Part shown: piece after piece, positions 9,159 to 18,568 of the stretch | Numbering within the stretch: position 1 is the stretch's first letter | How the letters are laid out: each line of letters begins with the position of its first letter | Assembly (NCBI RefSeq): GCF_030929615.1 | Contig: NZ_JAVFVU010000018.1 | Span: 1-64,000 of the forward strand | Direction: 5' to 3' | Length of the DNA stretch: 64,000 bases | From: Dyadobacter sp. LHD-138 | GTDB lineage: Bacteria; Bacteroidota; Bacteroidia; Cytophagales; Spirosomataceae | Made by a program: the position numbers and the translations under genes | The notes under the pieces: generated by a model | Database searches by the model: none | What the model was told of the DNA's origin: nothing | What the model saw: only the letters and a program-made list of their open reading frames with translations

Positions 9159-9385
9159 TATTCAGCACCTAATATTTTAAAAGCGGGATCTTCCTCAATT
9201 AATAACGCTGAATTATCTTTATACTTTTCTATACGTTGGTTAACCAAATCCATGTGCCACTGAGGGATTTCAGCTTCTTCATTATTGGTTAAAATCTCAA
9301 TAGCTTCCATTTTCTGCAAATCTTCAATGACGGAAGTCGCATACTCTTTTTTTACCCTGATATGATATGTTAAAGCCATAGCCAT
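9158..9385 (-). CDS. Antitoxin/addiction-module component partner of ParE
   Basis: A 75-residue acidic protein whose C-terminal half (EIPQWHMDLVNQRIEKYKDN, then SALLIEEDPAF) resembles the addiction-module component family that pairs with ParE-like toxins. It would bind and neutralise the toxin and may repress its own promoter. Its stop overlaps the toxin start by one base, implying translational coupling. A second ATG two codons in (9379) is an alternative start. Confidence 0.75.
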   Translation of the reverse strand: MAMALTYHIRVKKEYATSVIEDLQKMEAIEILTNNEEAEIPQWHMDLVNQRIEKYKDNSALLIEEDPAFKILGAE

Positions 9386-9617
9386 AGCGATTGTTTTCTA
9401 AGTGGTATAGCAGCATTACAACTTATATCAAAGATAACGAAATCAACGAAGAAATAGTGAGTCTTGATTGTTGACAATAGAATCAACAATGGTTCTTTGC
9501 GCTTTAATTCAAGAACCACTCAACCCACATTTTTTACCGCTCATAAAACCGGTGCAACATGAGGTTTAATGAAGGTATCATTGGTGAAAGTTATTAGCCA
9601 ATAAAATCTTCAAGGTC

Positions 9618-10025
9618 ATGAAAAACTTACAGAAAACCTTCATTGCTGCTTTCTGCGGCTTGTTGCTGAGCAATTTTGTTTCAGCAGAACAATTACAAAA
9701 TTCACCAGCTGAAAAATACGACGAATCCTTCCGTGTGGGGATGTATCGGGTAAAAAATTCACTTGTCATGAATCTGTTACTCGAAAAGGATAAAGGTGTT
9801 GGGTTGCATTTGAAACTTATGGATGCCAGAGGTAGAGTGCTGCACCAGGAATACATCGGTAAGGGGCTTAGAAAAGTAGGCCAAAAATTCGATTTTTCAG
9901 AAATTAATGACGGAGAATATAAAATTGAAATTACGAACGGAGACGAACGGATTGTCAAAAACATCAGCTTGTCGACCACCGAAATTGCAGAAATAGCCGG
10001 GCGCCGTTTGGTGGCCTTAAACTAA
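9618..10025 (+). CDS. Small exported protein with a sorting-domain-like fold
   Basis: A 135-residue protein with a clear signal peptide (residues 1-23, cut after VSA). The rest predicts beta strands, with LMDARGRVLHQEYIGKG and INDGEYKIEITNGDERIVKNISL, resembling the fold of T9SS type A C-terminal domains or DUF3244-like proteins. It is a stand-alone domain, not the end of a larger protein, and extends 20 residues past the usual end. Periplasmic or surface location is likely; function is unknown. Confidence 0.6.
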   Translation: MKNLQKTFIAAFCGLLLSNFVSAEQLQNSPAEKYDESFRVGMYRVKNSLVMNLLLEKDKGVGLHLKLMDARGRVLHQEYIGKGLRKVGQKFDFSEINDGEYKIEITNGDERIVKNISLSTTEIAEIAGRRLVALN

Positions 10026-10027
10026 AT

Positions 10028-10071
10028 AATCAGGGTTGCGGACCCTTTTCATCGGATCCGCAACCCTGATT
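10028..10071. terminator. Bidirectional terminator
   Basis: A perfect 15-bp stem (10028-10042 with 10057-10071) lies between the stop codons of the convergent genes at 10025 and 10072. T-rich sequence follows on both strands. Confidence 0.85.
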
Positions 10072-10998
10072 TTATTTCATCCATCCGTTGGCTTTTAGCC
10101 AGCCTTCCATCGCGGCGGGCCAGTTAACCAACGATCCTTTTCCTTCGGTACGCATGGCATAACCATGGCCGCCTTTTGGGTAAAGGTGCATTTCTGCGGG
10201 GATCTTTAATTTTTTCAAAGCAAGATAATACGCAATACTGTTTTCCACCGGAACGCCGCCGTCATCCATAGCGTGTACAAGGAACGCAGGGGGCGTTTTT
10301 TCACTCACCTGCAATTCGTTGGAATAATATTTGATCAGTTCTTCTGATTTATCAGGGCCCAGCAAATTGTCTCTCGAACCGCTATGTGCCAGCTCAGGCA
10401 TAAACGAGATAACCGGATACATCAAAATTGAAAAGTTAGGTTTGGACTCTTCGGAAGCTTTGGTACCCAAATTGTAGTGTGTGGAAAGCGTTGCAGCCAA
10501 ATGTCCGCCTGCTGAAAATCCCATAACACCTATTTTATCCACATGGATGTTCCACTTTTTTGCCCCCTGCCGAATCAGTTTCATGCCCTGCATCGCGTCC
10601 ATAAGCGGTGCTTCGTGCTGATGTTCCATGGCTTTCACGTCGGGAAGCCGGTATTTTAAAACAAAAGCAGAAATACCACGCTCGTTAAACCACCTGGCAA
10701 GGTCGCTTCCTTCATGTGAAGCGGCCAGAATGCCGTATCCGCCGCCCGGACAAATCATCACGGCGGCTCCTGTCGCTTTTTCTTTTGGCGCGATATAGGC
10801 TGCCATGGTAGGCACGGTTACGCCGCTGATCCTTAAAATACCATCCGCAGCGGTAACTGATTTTTTTTCTACGGTATTCGTTTTATTATTTGGGACTTTT
10901 CCATTGGGCCATAGCGATATGACTTCATTTTGTGCCATAGATTGTAATGATAATAACGTAAGGCCAGCAGACATTATAATCGAATTTGTTTTTTTCAT
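10072..10998 (-). CDS. Exported alpha/beta-hydrolase esterase (BD-FAE/xylan esterase-like)
   Basis: A 308-residue periplasmic esterase with a signal peptide ending at SMAQ (residue 23). It has an oxyanion-forming CPGGGYG loop (83-89), nucleophile S162 in GFSAGG, acid D245 or D246 in VHAMDDGGVP, and base H278 in KGGHGY. This is the layout of the BD-FAE/endo-xylanase-like esterases that remove acyl groups from plant polysaccharides. The exact substrate is not shown. No polysaccharide-utilisation genes are adjacent. Confidence 0.85.
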   Translation of the reverse strand: MKKTNSIIMSAGLTLLSLQSMAQNEVISLWPNGKVPNNKTNTVEKKSVTAADGILRISGVTVPTMAAYIAPKEKATGAAVMICPGGGYGILAASHEGSDLARWFNERGISAFVLKYRLPDVKAMEHQHEAPLMDAMQGMKLIRQGAKKWNIHVDKIGVMGFSAGGHLAATLSTHYNLGTKASEESKPNFSILMYPVISFMPELAHSGSRDNLLGPDKSEELIKYYSNELQVSEKTPPAFLVHAMDDGGVPVENSIAYYLALKKLKIPAEMHLYPKGGHGYAMRTEGKGSLVNWPAAMEGWLKANGWMK

Positions 10999-11406
10999 AG
11001 ATTAAGGATCTTTCTTTCAAAAAGACGAACAATGCGGATCTTTACCCTCGGATTGCTTAAACCGTATTACCAATACTGAACTTTTAAATTTAAGAAGAGG
11101 ATGCAGTTTAATTTTGACAACCTGTTTTGAGACCAGATCAATAATTTTTTTTAGTATAATATAAATATTTTTTATTCCGTAAAGGCGAACGAGAGAAAAA
11201 GAGTTAAACAAATTAAGTTATTATTTTATACTAATGAGTAGCTCGGTATAAATCAAGTCTTTCAGAATCAGCTCTCCATGAAGTTTTATTTTTAAGCCTG
11301 TTTGACATATTCTAATAAATAGCTGTACTGGATGCGGGATTTGTTAACACACGGTTTGGATTTATTTTTTGGATTTTACTAAGTTGCCAATATAAAGCGT
11401 GTTGCC
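10999..11406. other. AT-rich intergenic region
   Basis: Around 400 bases between divergent genes. A 64-codon minus-strand frame (11017-11211) shows no family features and is rejected. The segment presumably carries promoters for the esterase and for the small monooxygenase-like gene, but I see no convincing element pair. Confidence 0.4.
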
Positions 11407-11694
11407 GTGATCATACGAATAGTAAGAATGACCTTTTTGCCGGAAAAGATAAGTGAGTTTCAAAGTATTTTTGAAAAATGTCAGCATGGTATCAAACAAA
11501 TGCCGGGTTGTCTGCATCTCGAACTTTGGAGAGATTTGGACAATCCCAATGTTTTGATCACCCACAGTCATTGGGAAACGGAAGAATATCTGAACGCATA
11601 CAGGCGCACCGAATTTTTTGGCCTGGTCTGGAAAAAGACAAAGGCGTTGTTTGCGGACAAGCCCCTGGCTTTTTCTGTGGAAAAAATAGTGTAA
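11407..11694 (+). CDS. ABM-domain protein (quinol monooxygenase-like)
   Basis: The 95-residue protein is a single antibiotic-biosynthesis-monooxygenase (dimeric ferredoxin-like) domain. It starts MIIRIVRMTF, then has FEKCQHGIKQMPGCLHLELW and THSHWETEEYLNAYR, matching the conserved pattern in which a peptide around HWE(T/S) closes the fold. Relatives oxidise quinones or degrade haem without bound cofactor. The start is GTG 11407. It converges on the next gene with only 16 bases between stops. Confidence 0.8.
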   Translation: MIIRIVRMTFLPEKISEFQSIFEKCQHGIKQMPGCLHLELWRDLDNPNVLITHSHWETEEYLNAYRRTEFFGLVWKKTKALFADKPLAFSVEKIV

Positions 11695-11710
11695 TAAAAT
11701 TATTTGCCCA

Positions 11711-12301
11711 TTATTTTTTTGCGGGATTGATCATGATATGTGCACGGTGTGTTCCCGGATCCATGATCCAGGGCATCCCAGGAACGTCTGGTTTAAGTGG
11801 TAAACCCGTGCTCTCGGCCGTGGCAAAAGGAATATAAACGACATAGCGCAAATAACCATCTTTTACTTCGCCTGTGTTACCATCATAGTTTTCCGTTGAT
11901 CCCGAAAAAGAATACAGTGTCGATGGTTGTTTAGGCATTTTCAGCTTTCCGGATTTTACTTCTTTTTCCCTGATATCAAATATCTCCTTTTGATTTTTAC
12001 CTTCTTTGGTCAGTACGCGTCCTCTCTCCATAAAAGGTTCCAGATCTGCATGATAGCAAGAAACGTTTATAGCTTCTTTTTTGGGGTCGTCGGCAATGCA
12101 GACAAAATCATTCGAACCTGCTCTGAGTACTTTAAATGTGCCGTCAGCGGCATATCCATACACTTTTGCCCTTGCCTGTTTATCGATCGGTGCAGCTAGT
12201 GAAGCGGTTTTTATCTGAATATCGGCAGCCGGGATCACCGTTTGTGCGTGTGCCTGAAAAGCGACGCAGATAGCGGCCGCATGAAAAAAAATCCTGTTCA
12301 T
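11711..12301 (-). CDS. Exported protein of unknown function
   Basis: A 196-residue protein with a signal peptide cut after AHA (about residue 19). The mature part has repeated short beta-rich stretches and a conserved-looking end (GMPWIMDPGTHRAHIMI). Two cysteines (in DFVCIADD and VSCYHAD) could form a disulfide. I do not recognise a named domain. Periplasmic location is inferred from the leader alone. Confidence 0.6.
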   Translation of the reverse strand: MNRIFFHAAAICVAFQAHAQTVIPAADIQIKTASLAAPIDKQARAKVYGYAADGTFKVLRAGSNDFVCIADDPKKEAINVSCYHADLEPFMERGRVLTKEGKNQKEIFDIREKEVKSGKLKMPKQPSTLYSFSGSTENYDGNTGEVKDGYLRYVVYIPFATAESTGLPLKPDVPGMPWIMDPGTHRAHIMINPAKK

Positions 12302-12426
12302 GGTAGTAAATGATATGTGGCTAGTTTCTTATGATCTAAATTTAGCAATCTTTACTAAAAGAATCCTATAAATTCTGTTTGAAACGATTATTAACCGAGG
12401 AAAGCAACTGATTTAATTATACACCG

Positions 12427-15400
12427 ATGAATTTCAAAAAACCGCTTACGCTATCAGCATCCGGTATGCTTGCATTGGGCGTTCTGGCAGCTTCTTACAT
12501 GCGGACCAACCCCAGTACGGTACAAAGCCCGGGCCTGGATAGCTTGTATGAGAATCTGAGTACGGAGCAAAAACGTTCTCCGAAATATGCCGTAGCAGGC
12601 TTAAATGTGGCGAACGGGCTGGAAGCCACGCTTTTTGCCTCGGAGCCGACATTAACCAATCCGACTAATATTGATGTGGACCATCTTGGTCGGGTATGGG
12701 TTTGCGAAGCGTATAACTATCGACCGGCCATCAACGGCAATCCGACACACAAGGAGGGTGACCGGATCCTGATTCTGGAAGATACCAACGCCGATGGGAA
12801 GTCAGATAAAACCACTGTTTTTTATCAGGGTGAAGAACTGAATTCGCCGCTGGGCATCTGGGTGATGGGCAATAAAGTGATTGTTTCGCAGAGTCCTTAT
12901 GTATGGTTGTTTACCGATGCGGACGGAGACGGAAAGGCGGATAAAAAAGAAGTTATTTTCGAAGGCGTTGGTGGCACCCAGCACGACCACGGGATGCACG
13001 CTTTTGTGTTCGGTCCTGATGGAAAACTTTATTTCAACTTTGGTAATGAGGGCGGACATTTACTGGATGGCAAGGGAAATCCGGTAACAGGCCTTGATGG
13101 TAAAGCCATTGATTTCAAAAAATACAAGCAGGGGATGGTTTTTCGCTGTGATCCGGATTTTAAAAATATTGAAGTTCTGGGAAATAATTTCAGGAATAAC
13201 TATGAAGTAGCTGTCGACAGTTATGGAACGATGTGGCAGTCGGACAATGATGATGATGGCAACAAAGGTGTGCGTATCAATTACGTCATGCCGTATGGAA
13301 ATTACGGTTATACGGATGAAATCACGGGAGCTGGCTGGCGTGCAAACCGCACGAATATTGAAGATTCCATTCCTTTCCGTCACTGGCATTTGAATGATCC
13401 GGGCGTCGTGCCAAATCTTTTGCAAACCGGGGCAGGTTCTCCTACGGGGTTAATTGTGTACGAAGGACGCTTATTGCCAAAAGTGTTTTGGGATCAGATG
13501 ATACATTGCGATGCCGGACCCAATGTAGTGCGTTCGTACCCTGTTCAAAAGGCAGGTGCTGGTTATGCTGCTAAAATCGTTAATGTATTGGAAGGGAAAC
13601 GTGACCAGTGGTTCCGTCCGTCCGATGTTTGTGTCGCGCCAGATGGTTCTCTGATCGTCTCAGACTGGTATGATCCGGGCGTTGGCGGGCACCAGGCGGG
13701 TGATCAGAACAAAGGCCGTTTGTATCGTCTGGCACCCGAAAATACGCCTTATCGCATTACCAAAGCAGATTATACAACGGCTGTCGGCGCTGTTCAGGCG
13801 CTCCAAAGTCCGAATCTTTCGGTACGTTACCTGGCATGGGATGCTTTGGTGAAAATGGGCAGTAAAGCGCTTCCCGAGCTTAAAACACTTTTTGCAAGCA
13901 AGGAAAATCCACGGATGCGTGCCCGTGCATTATGGGCCATCGCAACGCTGGACAAAGTGGGTACGGAAGAGCTGGAATCTGCTTTCCGTGATGCCAATGC
14001 GGATATTCGTATCACGGCGCTTCGTGTCGTTCGTGAAAAGAGAAATGCTGATTTGACAAAATACCTGAAATTACTGGTCAATGATTCGGATGTGCAGGTT
14101 CGTCGTGAATGTGCTTTGGGGCTTCACGGAACGGTTTCTGCCGATGCTCCGGAGCTGTGGGCGCAGCTTGCACAGCAATATGATGGCAAAGATCGCTGGT
14201 ATCTTGAAGCCCTGGGTATTGGTGCGGAAGGTCAGTGGGATTCATTTTTTAAAGCCTGGGTTGCCAAAGCCGGTGCTGATCCGATTGCGACCAATGCCGG
14301 AAAAGATATTGTCTGGCGTTCAAGAAGTAAGGAGTCTGTGAACCTGCTGGCTTCCCTGGCAAGTGATCCCGGCGTTGATCTGAAAAGTCGTTTGAGATAT
14401 TTCCGTGCCTTCGATTTTAACCCGGGCGCGAAAGAAAAATCGACCGCACTGTTGAAAATCATGAAGGGAAAAGCACAGAATCAAAACGAAATCAATGAGC
14501 TGGCTCTTCGTCACCTGGACCCGGCTTTTGTGAAACAGTCGCCTGAGGCGATGACGTCTTTGAAAAAATTGCTGGATGCAACCTATGGCACAGCCACTTA
14601 TATGGAACTGGTTTCACGCTATGAAATTCCTTCTGAAAACAGTCGTTTGTTGCAGCTGGCCACGGGCAAGGCGCCATCGAATATTAGTCGCAGTGCTGGT
14701 CAGCAGCTTTTAAAACAAAACGGTGCGCCGTTGCTTTGGGCAACAATCAAAGGAAAGAATGCGCAAAAAGCGGCATCTGCGCTGACTTCCATTAAAGGTG
14801 TGGGTAGCAAACAGTCGCTGGATATTTTGAAAACAGTTGCTTTGGATGCCAAACAACCCATTGACCTGCGTGTGGAGGCAACCCGTTCTTTGGGCGGTAC
14901 CATGAGCGGAGAAGATCTTGTGCTGGTATTGTTGAAAGAAGGTAAAATAACAGGCGAGTTGAAAACGGCTGCGGTTCAGGGATTAAGTGGCGCGTGGCGT
15001 AAATCGGTAAAAATGGAAGCTGCCAAATATCTGGAAGGCTCCGGAACGGTTGCCAAAAAACATCCTGACCTGAAAACGTTGGTTGGTATGAGCGGCAATG
15101 TTGCGAAAGGAAAAGAAATTTTCGGGATGTATTGCACCGTTTGCCACCAGGTTAACGGACAGGGAATTGATTTTGGGCCTAAACTTTCAGAGATCGGAAG
15201 CAAGCTGCCTAAGGAGGCGCTTTACGCTGCGATATTCGAACCAAGTGCCGGTATCGGTTTTGGGTATGAAGGTTTTGAAGTTACGCTAAAAGACGGTTCT
15301 TCGGTTTCTGGTATTATTTCCAGCAAAACAGAAACGGATCTGATCATGAAATTGCCGGGCGGTGTGACGCAGGAATATAAAATGTCGCAGGTTAAGTCCA

Positions 15401-15507
15401 TCAAACAAATGGCTGACTCCATGATGCCGGCTGGTCTTCAGGATGCGATGAGCACCGATGAATTGGTAAATCTTGTTGAATATATGAGCAGTCTGAAGAA
15501 AAAATAA
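12427..15507 (+). CDS. PVC-type haem-binding membrane-bound dehydrogenase-like protein
   Basis: A 1026-residue exported protein. After a signal peptide, residues about 45-440 form the TIGR02604-type beta-propeller domain (GLEATLFASEP, DVDHLGRVWVCEAYNYRP, VSDWYDPGVGGH). HEAT-like repeats span about 450-850, and a cytochrome c domain with C903-T-V-C906-H907 lies near residue 895. The terminal region matches the haem-binding domain of planctomycete-type proteins (GPKLSEIGSKLP, SGIISSKTETDL). These proteins are thought to oxidise sugars or alcohols in the periplasm; the substrate is not established. A near-identical paralog follows. Confidence 0.88.
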   Translation: MNFKKPLTLSASGMLALGVLAASYMRTNPSTVQSPGLDSLYENLSTEQKRSPKYAVAGLNVANGLEATLFASEPTLTNPTNIDVDHLGRVWVCEAYNYRPAINGNPTHKEGDRILILEDTNADGKSDKTTVFYQGEELNSPLGIWVMGNKVIVSQSPYVWLFTDADGDGKADKKEVIFEGVGGTQHDHGMHAFVFGPDGKLYFNFGNEGGHLLDGKGNPVTGLDGKAIDFKKYKQGMVFRCDPDFKNIEVLGNNFRNNYEVAVDSYGTMWQSDNDDDGNKGVRINYVMPYGNYGYTDEITGAGWRANRTNIEDSIPFRHWHLNDPGVVPNLLQTGAGSPTGLIVYEGRLLPKVFWDQMIHCDAGPNVVRSYPVQKAGAGYAAKIVNVLEGKRDQWFRPSDVCVAPDGSLIVSDWYDPGVGGHQAGDQNKGRLYRLAPENTPYRITKADYTTAVGAVQALQSPNLSVRYLAWDALVKMGSKALPELKTLFASKENPRMRARALWAIATLDKVGTEELESAFRDANADIRITALRVVREKRNADLTKYLKLLVNDSDVQVRRECALGLHGTVSADAPELWAQLAQQYDGKDRWYLEALGIGAEGQWDSFFKAWVAKAGADPIATNAGKDIVWRSRSKESVNLLASLASDPGVDLKSRLRYFRAFDFNPGAKEKSTALLKIMKGKAQNQNEINELALRHLDPAFVKQSPEAMTSLKKLLDATYGTATYMELVSRYEIPSENSRLLQLATGKAPSNISRSAGQQLLKQNGAPLLWATIKGKNAQKAASALTSIKGVGSKQSLDILKTVALDAKQPIDLRVEATRSLGGTMSGEDLVLVLLKEGKITGELKTAAVQGLSGAWRKSVKMEAAKYLEGSGTVAKKHPDLKTLVGMSGNVAKGKEIFGMYCTVCHQVNGQGIDFGPKLSEIGSKLPKEALYAAIFEPSAGIGFGYEGFEVTLKDGSSVSGIISSKTETDLIMKLPGGVTQEYKMSQVKSIKQMADSMMPAGLQDAMSTDELVNLVEYMSSLKKK

Positions 15508-15537
15508 TTTTTTAATTTTCAGTTTAGGCTCCGATTG

Positions 15538-15578
15538 CAGCCAGTTGAAACACTTTTGTTTTAACTGGCTGTTTTTTT
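15538..15578 (+). terminator. Rho-independent terminator
   Basis: A 9-bp stem CAGCCAGTT / AACTGGCTG (15538-15546, 15563-15571) is followed by seven T residues. It lies between the two paralogs, so they are probably transcribed separately. Confidence 0.85.
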
Positions 15579-15635
15579 ATTTATGTCGGTGACTTAAAAC
15601 TCTGATTTTGTTTCGTTAATCTGAAAAAGAACTGG

Positions 15636-15643
15636 TAATTTTG
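15636..15643 (+). promoter_or_regulatory. Candidate -7 element TAATTTTG
   Basis: An exact match to the Bacteroidota -7 consensus (TAnnTTTG) 39 bases before the second paralog's start, with a partial TTTCG -33 element near 15611. Together with the upstream terminator, this suggests independent transcription. Confidence 0.4.
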
Positions 15644-15681
15644 AGGTCGTCCAATAGTTATTTGCTCCATTGAATTAAGTT

Positions 15682-18381
15682 TTGAAACAATTAAATTACA
15701 TTAAGTCCGCATTTCTGGTTGCCACAAATCTTTGCTTTTTTGTTGTAAGTGGTATGTGTCAAGTGGTTGATTCTCTGATTGTAGTACATCCTGACAGTTT
15801 GTATGCCTCACTTTCAGAATCTGAAAAGAGATTTTCCAGAAATGCCGTGGCCGGTTTAAAAACAGCCGATGGCCTGGAAGCAACGCTGTTTGCCTCAGAA
15901 CCGCTGATCACAAACCCGATCAATATCGACGTGGATCACCGCGGCCGTGTCTGGGTTTGCGAATCCTACAATTATCGTCCGGCGGTAAACGGAAAATCGG
16001 AGCTTAATGTCGGTGACCGGATAGTTATTCTGGAAGATACCACCGGCGACGGGAAAGCGGATGTTACCAAAGTTTTTTATCAGGGGCCGGAGTTAAACGC
16101 TCCGCTTGGGATATGGGTGATGGGCAACAAGGCAATTGTTTCACAAAGTCCCTATGTATGGCTTTTCACCGATACCGACGGAGACGACAAGGCCGATAAA
16201 AAAGAAGTACTTTTCAAGGGAATCGGTGGAACGCAGCAGGATGCGGGTGTTCACGCTTTTGTTTTTGGTCCTGACGGGAAATTTTATTTTAACTATGGCA
16301 ATGCAGGAAAGCAGCTGGTGGACGGACAAGACCGACCATTGCTGGATAAATATGAAAGGCCGATCAATTTCCGTCAATACCGCCAGGGAGTCGTTTTTAG
16401 GGTAGATCAGGAATTTCGTAATGTAGAAATTCTCGCGGAAAACTTCCATAACGGTTTTGAAGTAGCCGTTGATAGTTATGGAACGATGTGGCAATCCGAT
16501 CAGGAAGAACCTGGAAATGGCGCCGATCGTGTGAGTTATGTCATGGAAAATGGGAACTTCGGTTATATCGATGAGATGAGCGGAGCGAGCTGGCGTATCA
16601 ATCATACCAATCTGGAAGATGAAATTCCGCGCCGTCACTGGCATCAGAACGATCCGGGTGTTGTGCCTAATTTACTGGAAACAGGTTCGGGACTGCCAAT
16701 GGGCATGGTCGTTTATGAAGGAGATTTATTGCCGCGCAAATTCTGGGATCAGGTTATTCTGGCCGATGCCGGGCAAAATGCCGTCACTTCTTATCCGGTT
16801 CAGCCGGATGGAGCGGGATTTAAATCGGTTGGTATTAACCCGGTTGTCGAAGGTACAAGGGATAAATGGTTCCGTCCGACAGATGTTTGCGTGGCGCCGG
16901 ATGGCTCGCTGATTGTATCGGACTGGTATGATCCTGTTGCCGGTTCTCATAAAATGAAAGACAGAAGTCGGGGCAGGATTTTTCGTATAGCGCCTCCGGC
17001 AACACCTTATAAAATTCCGGTTTATGACCTGACAAATCCGGTGGAAGCGGTTCAGGCGCTTCAAAGCCCTAACTTATCCCAACGTTACCTTGCCTGGAAT
17101 GCTTGTGTAAAACTGGGTTGGGCAGCCGAGCCAGAGCTGGAAAAATTATTCAGGTTATACAATGGAAACCCTAAATTAAGGGCGCGTGCACTTTGGGTTT
17201 TGAATAAAATTGAAGGATTTAACCACAGAAATCTCGATGTCGGTTTCAGAGAATTGAATCCGAATTTACGTATTACGACGCTCAGGGCCGTTCGTCAGCG
17301 AAACAGCGACCCGACAGAATATATCAAACGGTTAACTTCGGACCCTAATCCGCAGGTACGACGCGAGTGTGCGTTAGCCATCAATCATAACCACACCTAT
17401 GAGGCGCTTGACGTTTGGCTTCAGCTGGCGCAGCAATATCCGGGAAATGACAGATGGTCGGTTGAGGCATTAAGTATTGGTGCGATCGGGCAATGGGAGC
17501 GTATTTTCCCGGCCTGGCTTGCAAAAGCTGGAAAGAATCCCGGTGCAACAAACGCAGGAAAAGATATTATCTGGCTGGCCAGAACGAGACAGGCGATTCC
17601 TTACCTGACCGATTTGGCAGCGGATACGTCGGAGACCTTTAAAAACAGACTGCGCTATTTCCGTGCTTTTGACTTCTTTCACGCCGGTTATGAAAAATCG
17701 CAGGCGCTGATGCATGTGATGGATGTGAAATCTTCGGACAGGATTGAAGTAAGTAAACTCGCGCTGTTACATTTGGACAAATCTTTTGTAACAAACTCAC
17801 AGCAGGGATTATCCGCCTTAAACAAATTGCTTGACGAAACATACGGGACAGAAGATTATATTGAACTGGTAACCCGTTATACGCCGGAATCTGAAAATAA
17901 CAGGTTGTTCCAAATGGCGATCAGTAAATCCGAAGGGGTGCTTGGGCGTGATGCGGGTGCGTTGTTGCTGAATATCGCAGGGGTTTCTTTTATTACGGAT
18001 AAATTTGGAACATTAAGTGATGCGAAAAAGTCGGCTTTGCTGGCGTCATTGCAAACGGCAGGGAGTTCCGAATCTGTGTACATTTTGCGTTCTGTAATCC
18101 TTGATGTAGGTCAGAAAGAATCTGTAAGAGCCGATGCGGCGCGTTATTTGGGTGCAAGCTGGCCAGGAGAGGATGCCATTGTGAAATTGTTAAAGCAAAA
18201 CCAGATTGACGGAGATATCAAAGAAGCTGCTTTGCAAGGGGTAAAAAATGCTTTCAGAGAAAATGTAAAGGCCGAGCTGGCTCCTTATTTCCCTAAACCG
18301 GTTGAAGTAGTAACGGTTGCGGAAGAGGCTCAGCCAAAAGAAAAAAGTAAAAAGGAGAAAAAAAGAAGGAAGAAAGGCTAA
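15682..18381 (+). CDS. PVC-type membrane-bound dehydrogenase-like protein without haem domain
   Basis: An 899-residue paralog of the preceding protein. It shares the signal peptide, the propeller domain (GLEATLFASEP, VWVCESYNYRP, VSDWYDPVAGSH) and the HEAT repeats. It ends with a lysine-rich tail (EKSKKEKKRRKKG) where the other protein has its CxxCH cytochrome and terminal domain. It therefore cannot carry covalent haem c itself and may pass electrons to, or act with, the first protein. The start is TTG 15682; any later ATG would remove the signal peptide. Confidence 0.85.
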   Translation: MKQLNYIKSAFLVATNLCFFVVSGMCQVVDSLIVVHPDSLYASLSESEKRFSRNAVAGLKTADGLEATLFASEPLITNPINIDVDHRGRVWVCESYNYRPAVNGKSELNVGDRIVILEDTTGDGKADVTKVFYQGPELNAPLGIWVMGNKAIVSQSPYVWLFTDTDGDDKADKKEVLFKGIGGTQQDAGVHAFVFGPDGKFYFNYGNAGKQLVDGQDRPLLDKYERPINFRQYRQGVVFRVDQEFRNVEILAENFHNGFEVAVDSYGTMWQSDQEEPGNGADRVSYVMENGNFGYIDEMSGASWRINHTNLEDEIPRRHWHQNDPGVVPNLLETGSGLPMGMVVYEGDLLPRKFWDQVILADAGQNAVTSYPVQPDGAGFKSVGINPVVEGTRDKWFRPTDVCVAPDGSLIVSDWYDPVAGSHKMKDRSRGRIFRIAPPATPYKIPVYDLTNPVEAVQALQSPNLSQRYLAWNACVKLGWAAEPELEKLFRLYNGNPKLRARALWVLNKIEGFNHRNLDVGFRELNPNLRITTLRAVRQRNSDPTEYIKRLTSDPNPQVRRECALAINHNHTYEALDVWLQLAQQYPGNDRWSVEALSIGAIGQWERIFPAWLAKAGKNPGATNAGKDIIWLARTRQAIPYLTDLAADTSETFKNRLRYFRAFDFFHAGYEKSQALMHVMDVKSSDRIEVSKLALLHLDKSFVTNSQQGLSALNKLLDETYGTEDYIELVTRYTPESENNRLFQMAISKSEGVLGRDAGALLLNIAGVSFITDKFGTLSDAKKSALLASLQTAGSSESVYILRSVILDVGQKESVRADAARYLGASWPGEDAIVKLLKQNQIDGDIKEAALQGVKNAFRENVKAELAPYFPKPVEVVTVAEEAQPKEKSKKEKKRRKKG

Positions 18382-18478
18382 GGTTTTCACACAAAGTAAA
18401 CTAAGAAAAGGGCAAAGCACGCAAAAGGTTTAAACTTCGCGTTCTTTGCTTTTTTTCTTATCCTCTTTGCGTGAAACC
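18382..18478. repeat. Long imperfect inverted repeat
   Basis: Arms of about 46 bases (18382-18428 and 18433-18478) pair imperfectly around GGTTT...AAACC ends, with internal GCAAAG/CTTTGC blocks. The right arm resembles the short GCGTTCTTTGCGTGAAA-type intergenic sequence found dispersed in many genomes. It can act as a terminator after the paralog. Confidence 0.55.
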
Positions 18479-18568
18479 GGTTCAAAAACCTTATAATTGA
18501 AATTTTAATCGGTATAAAACCAGGACGTTTTTCTTTACATTCTAAAACCATAACACAAAAACTAAATC

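Noticed and set aside
11017..11211. A 64-codon minus-strand open frame in an intergenic space
   Set aside because: AT-rich, no recognisable domain, no leader or ribosome site.
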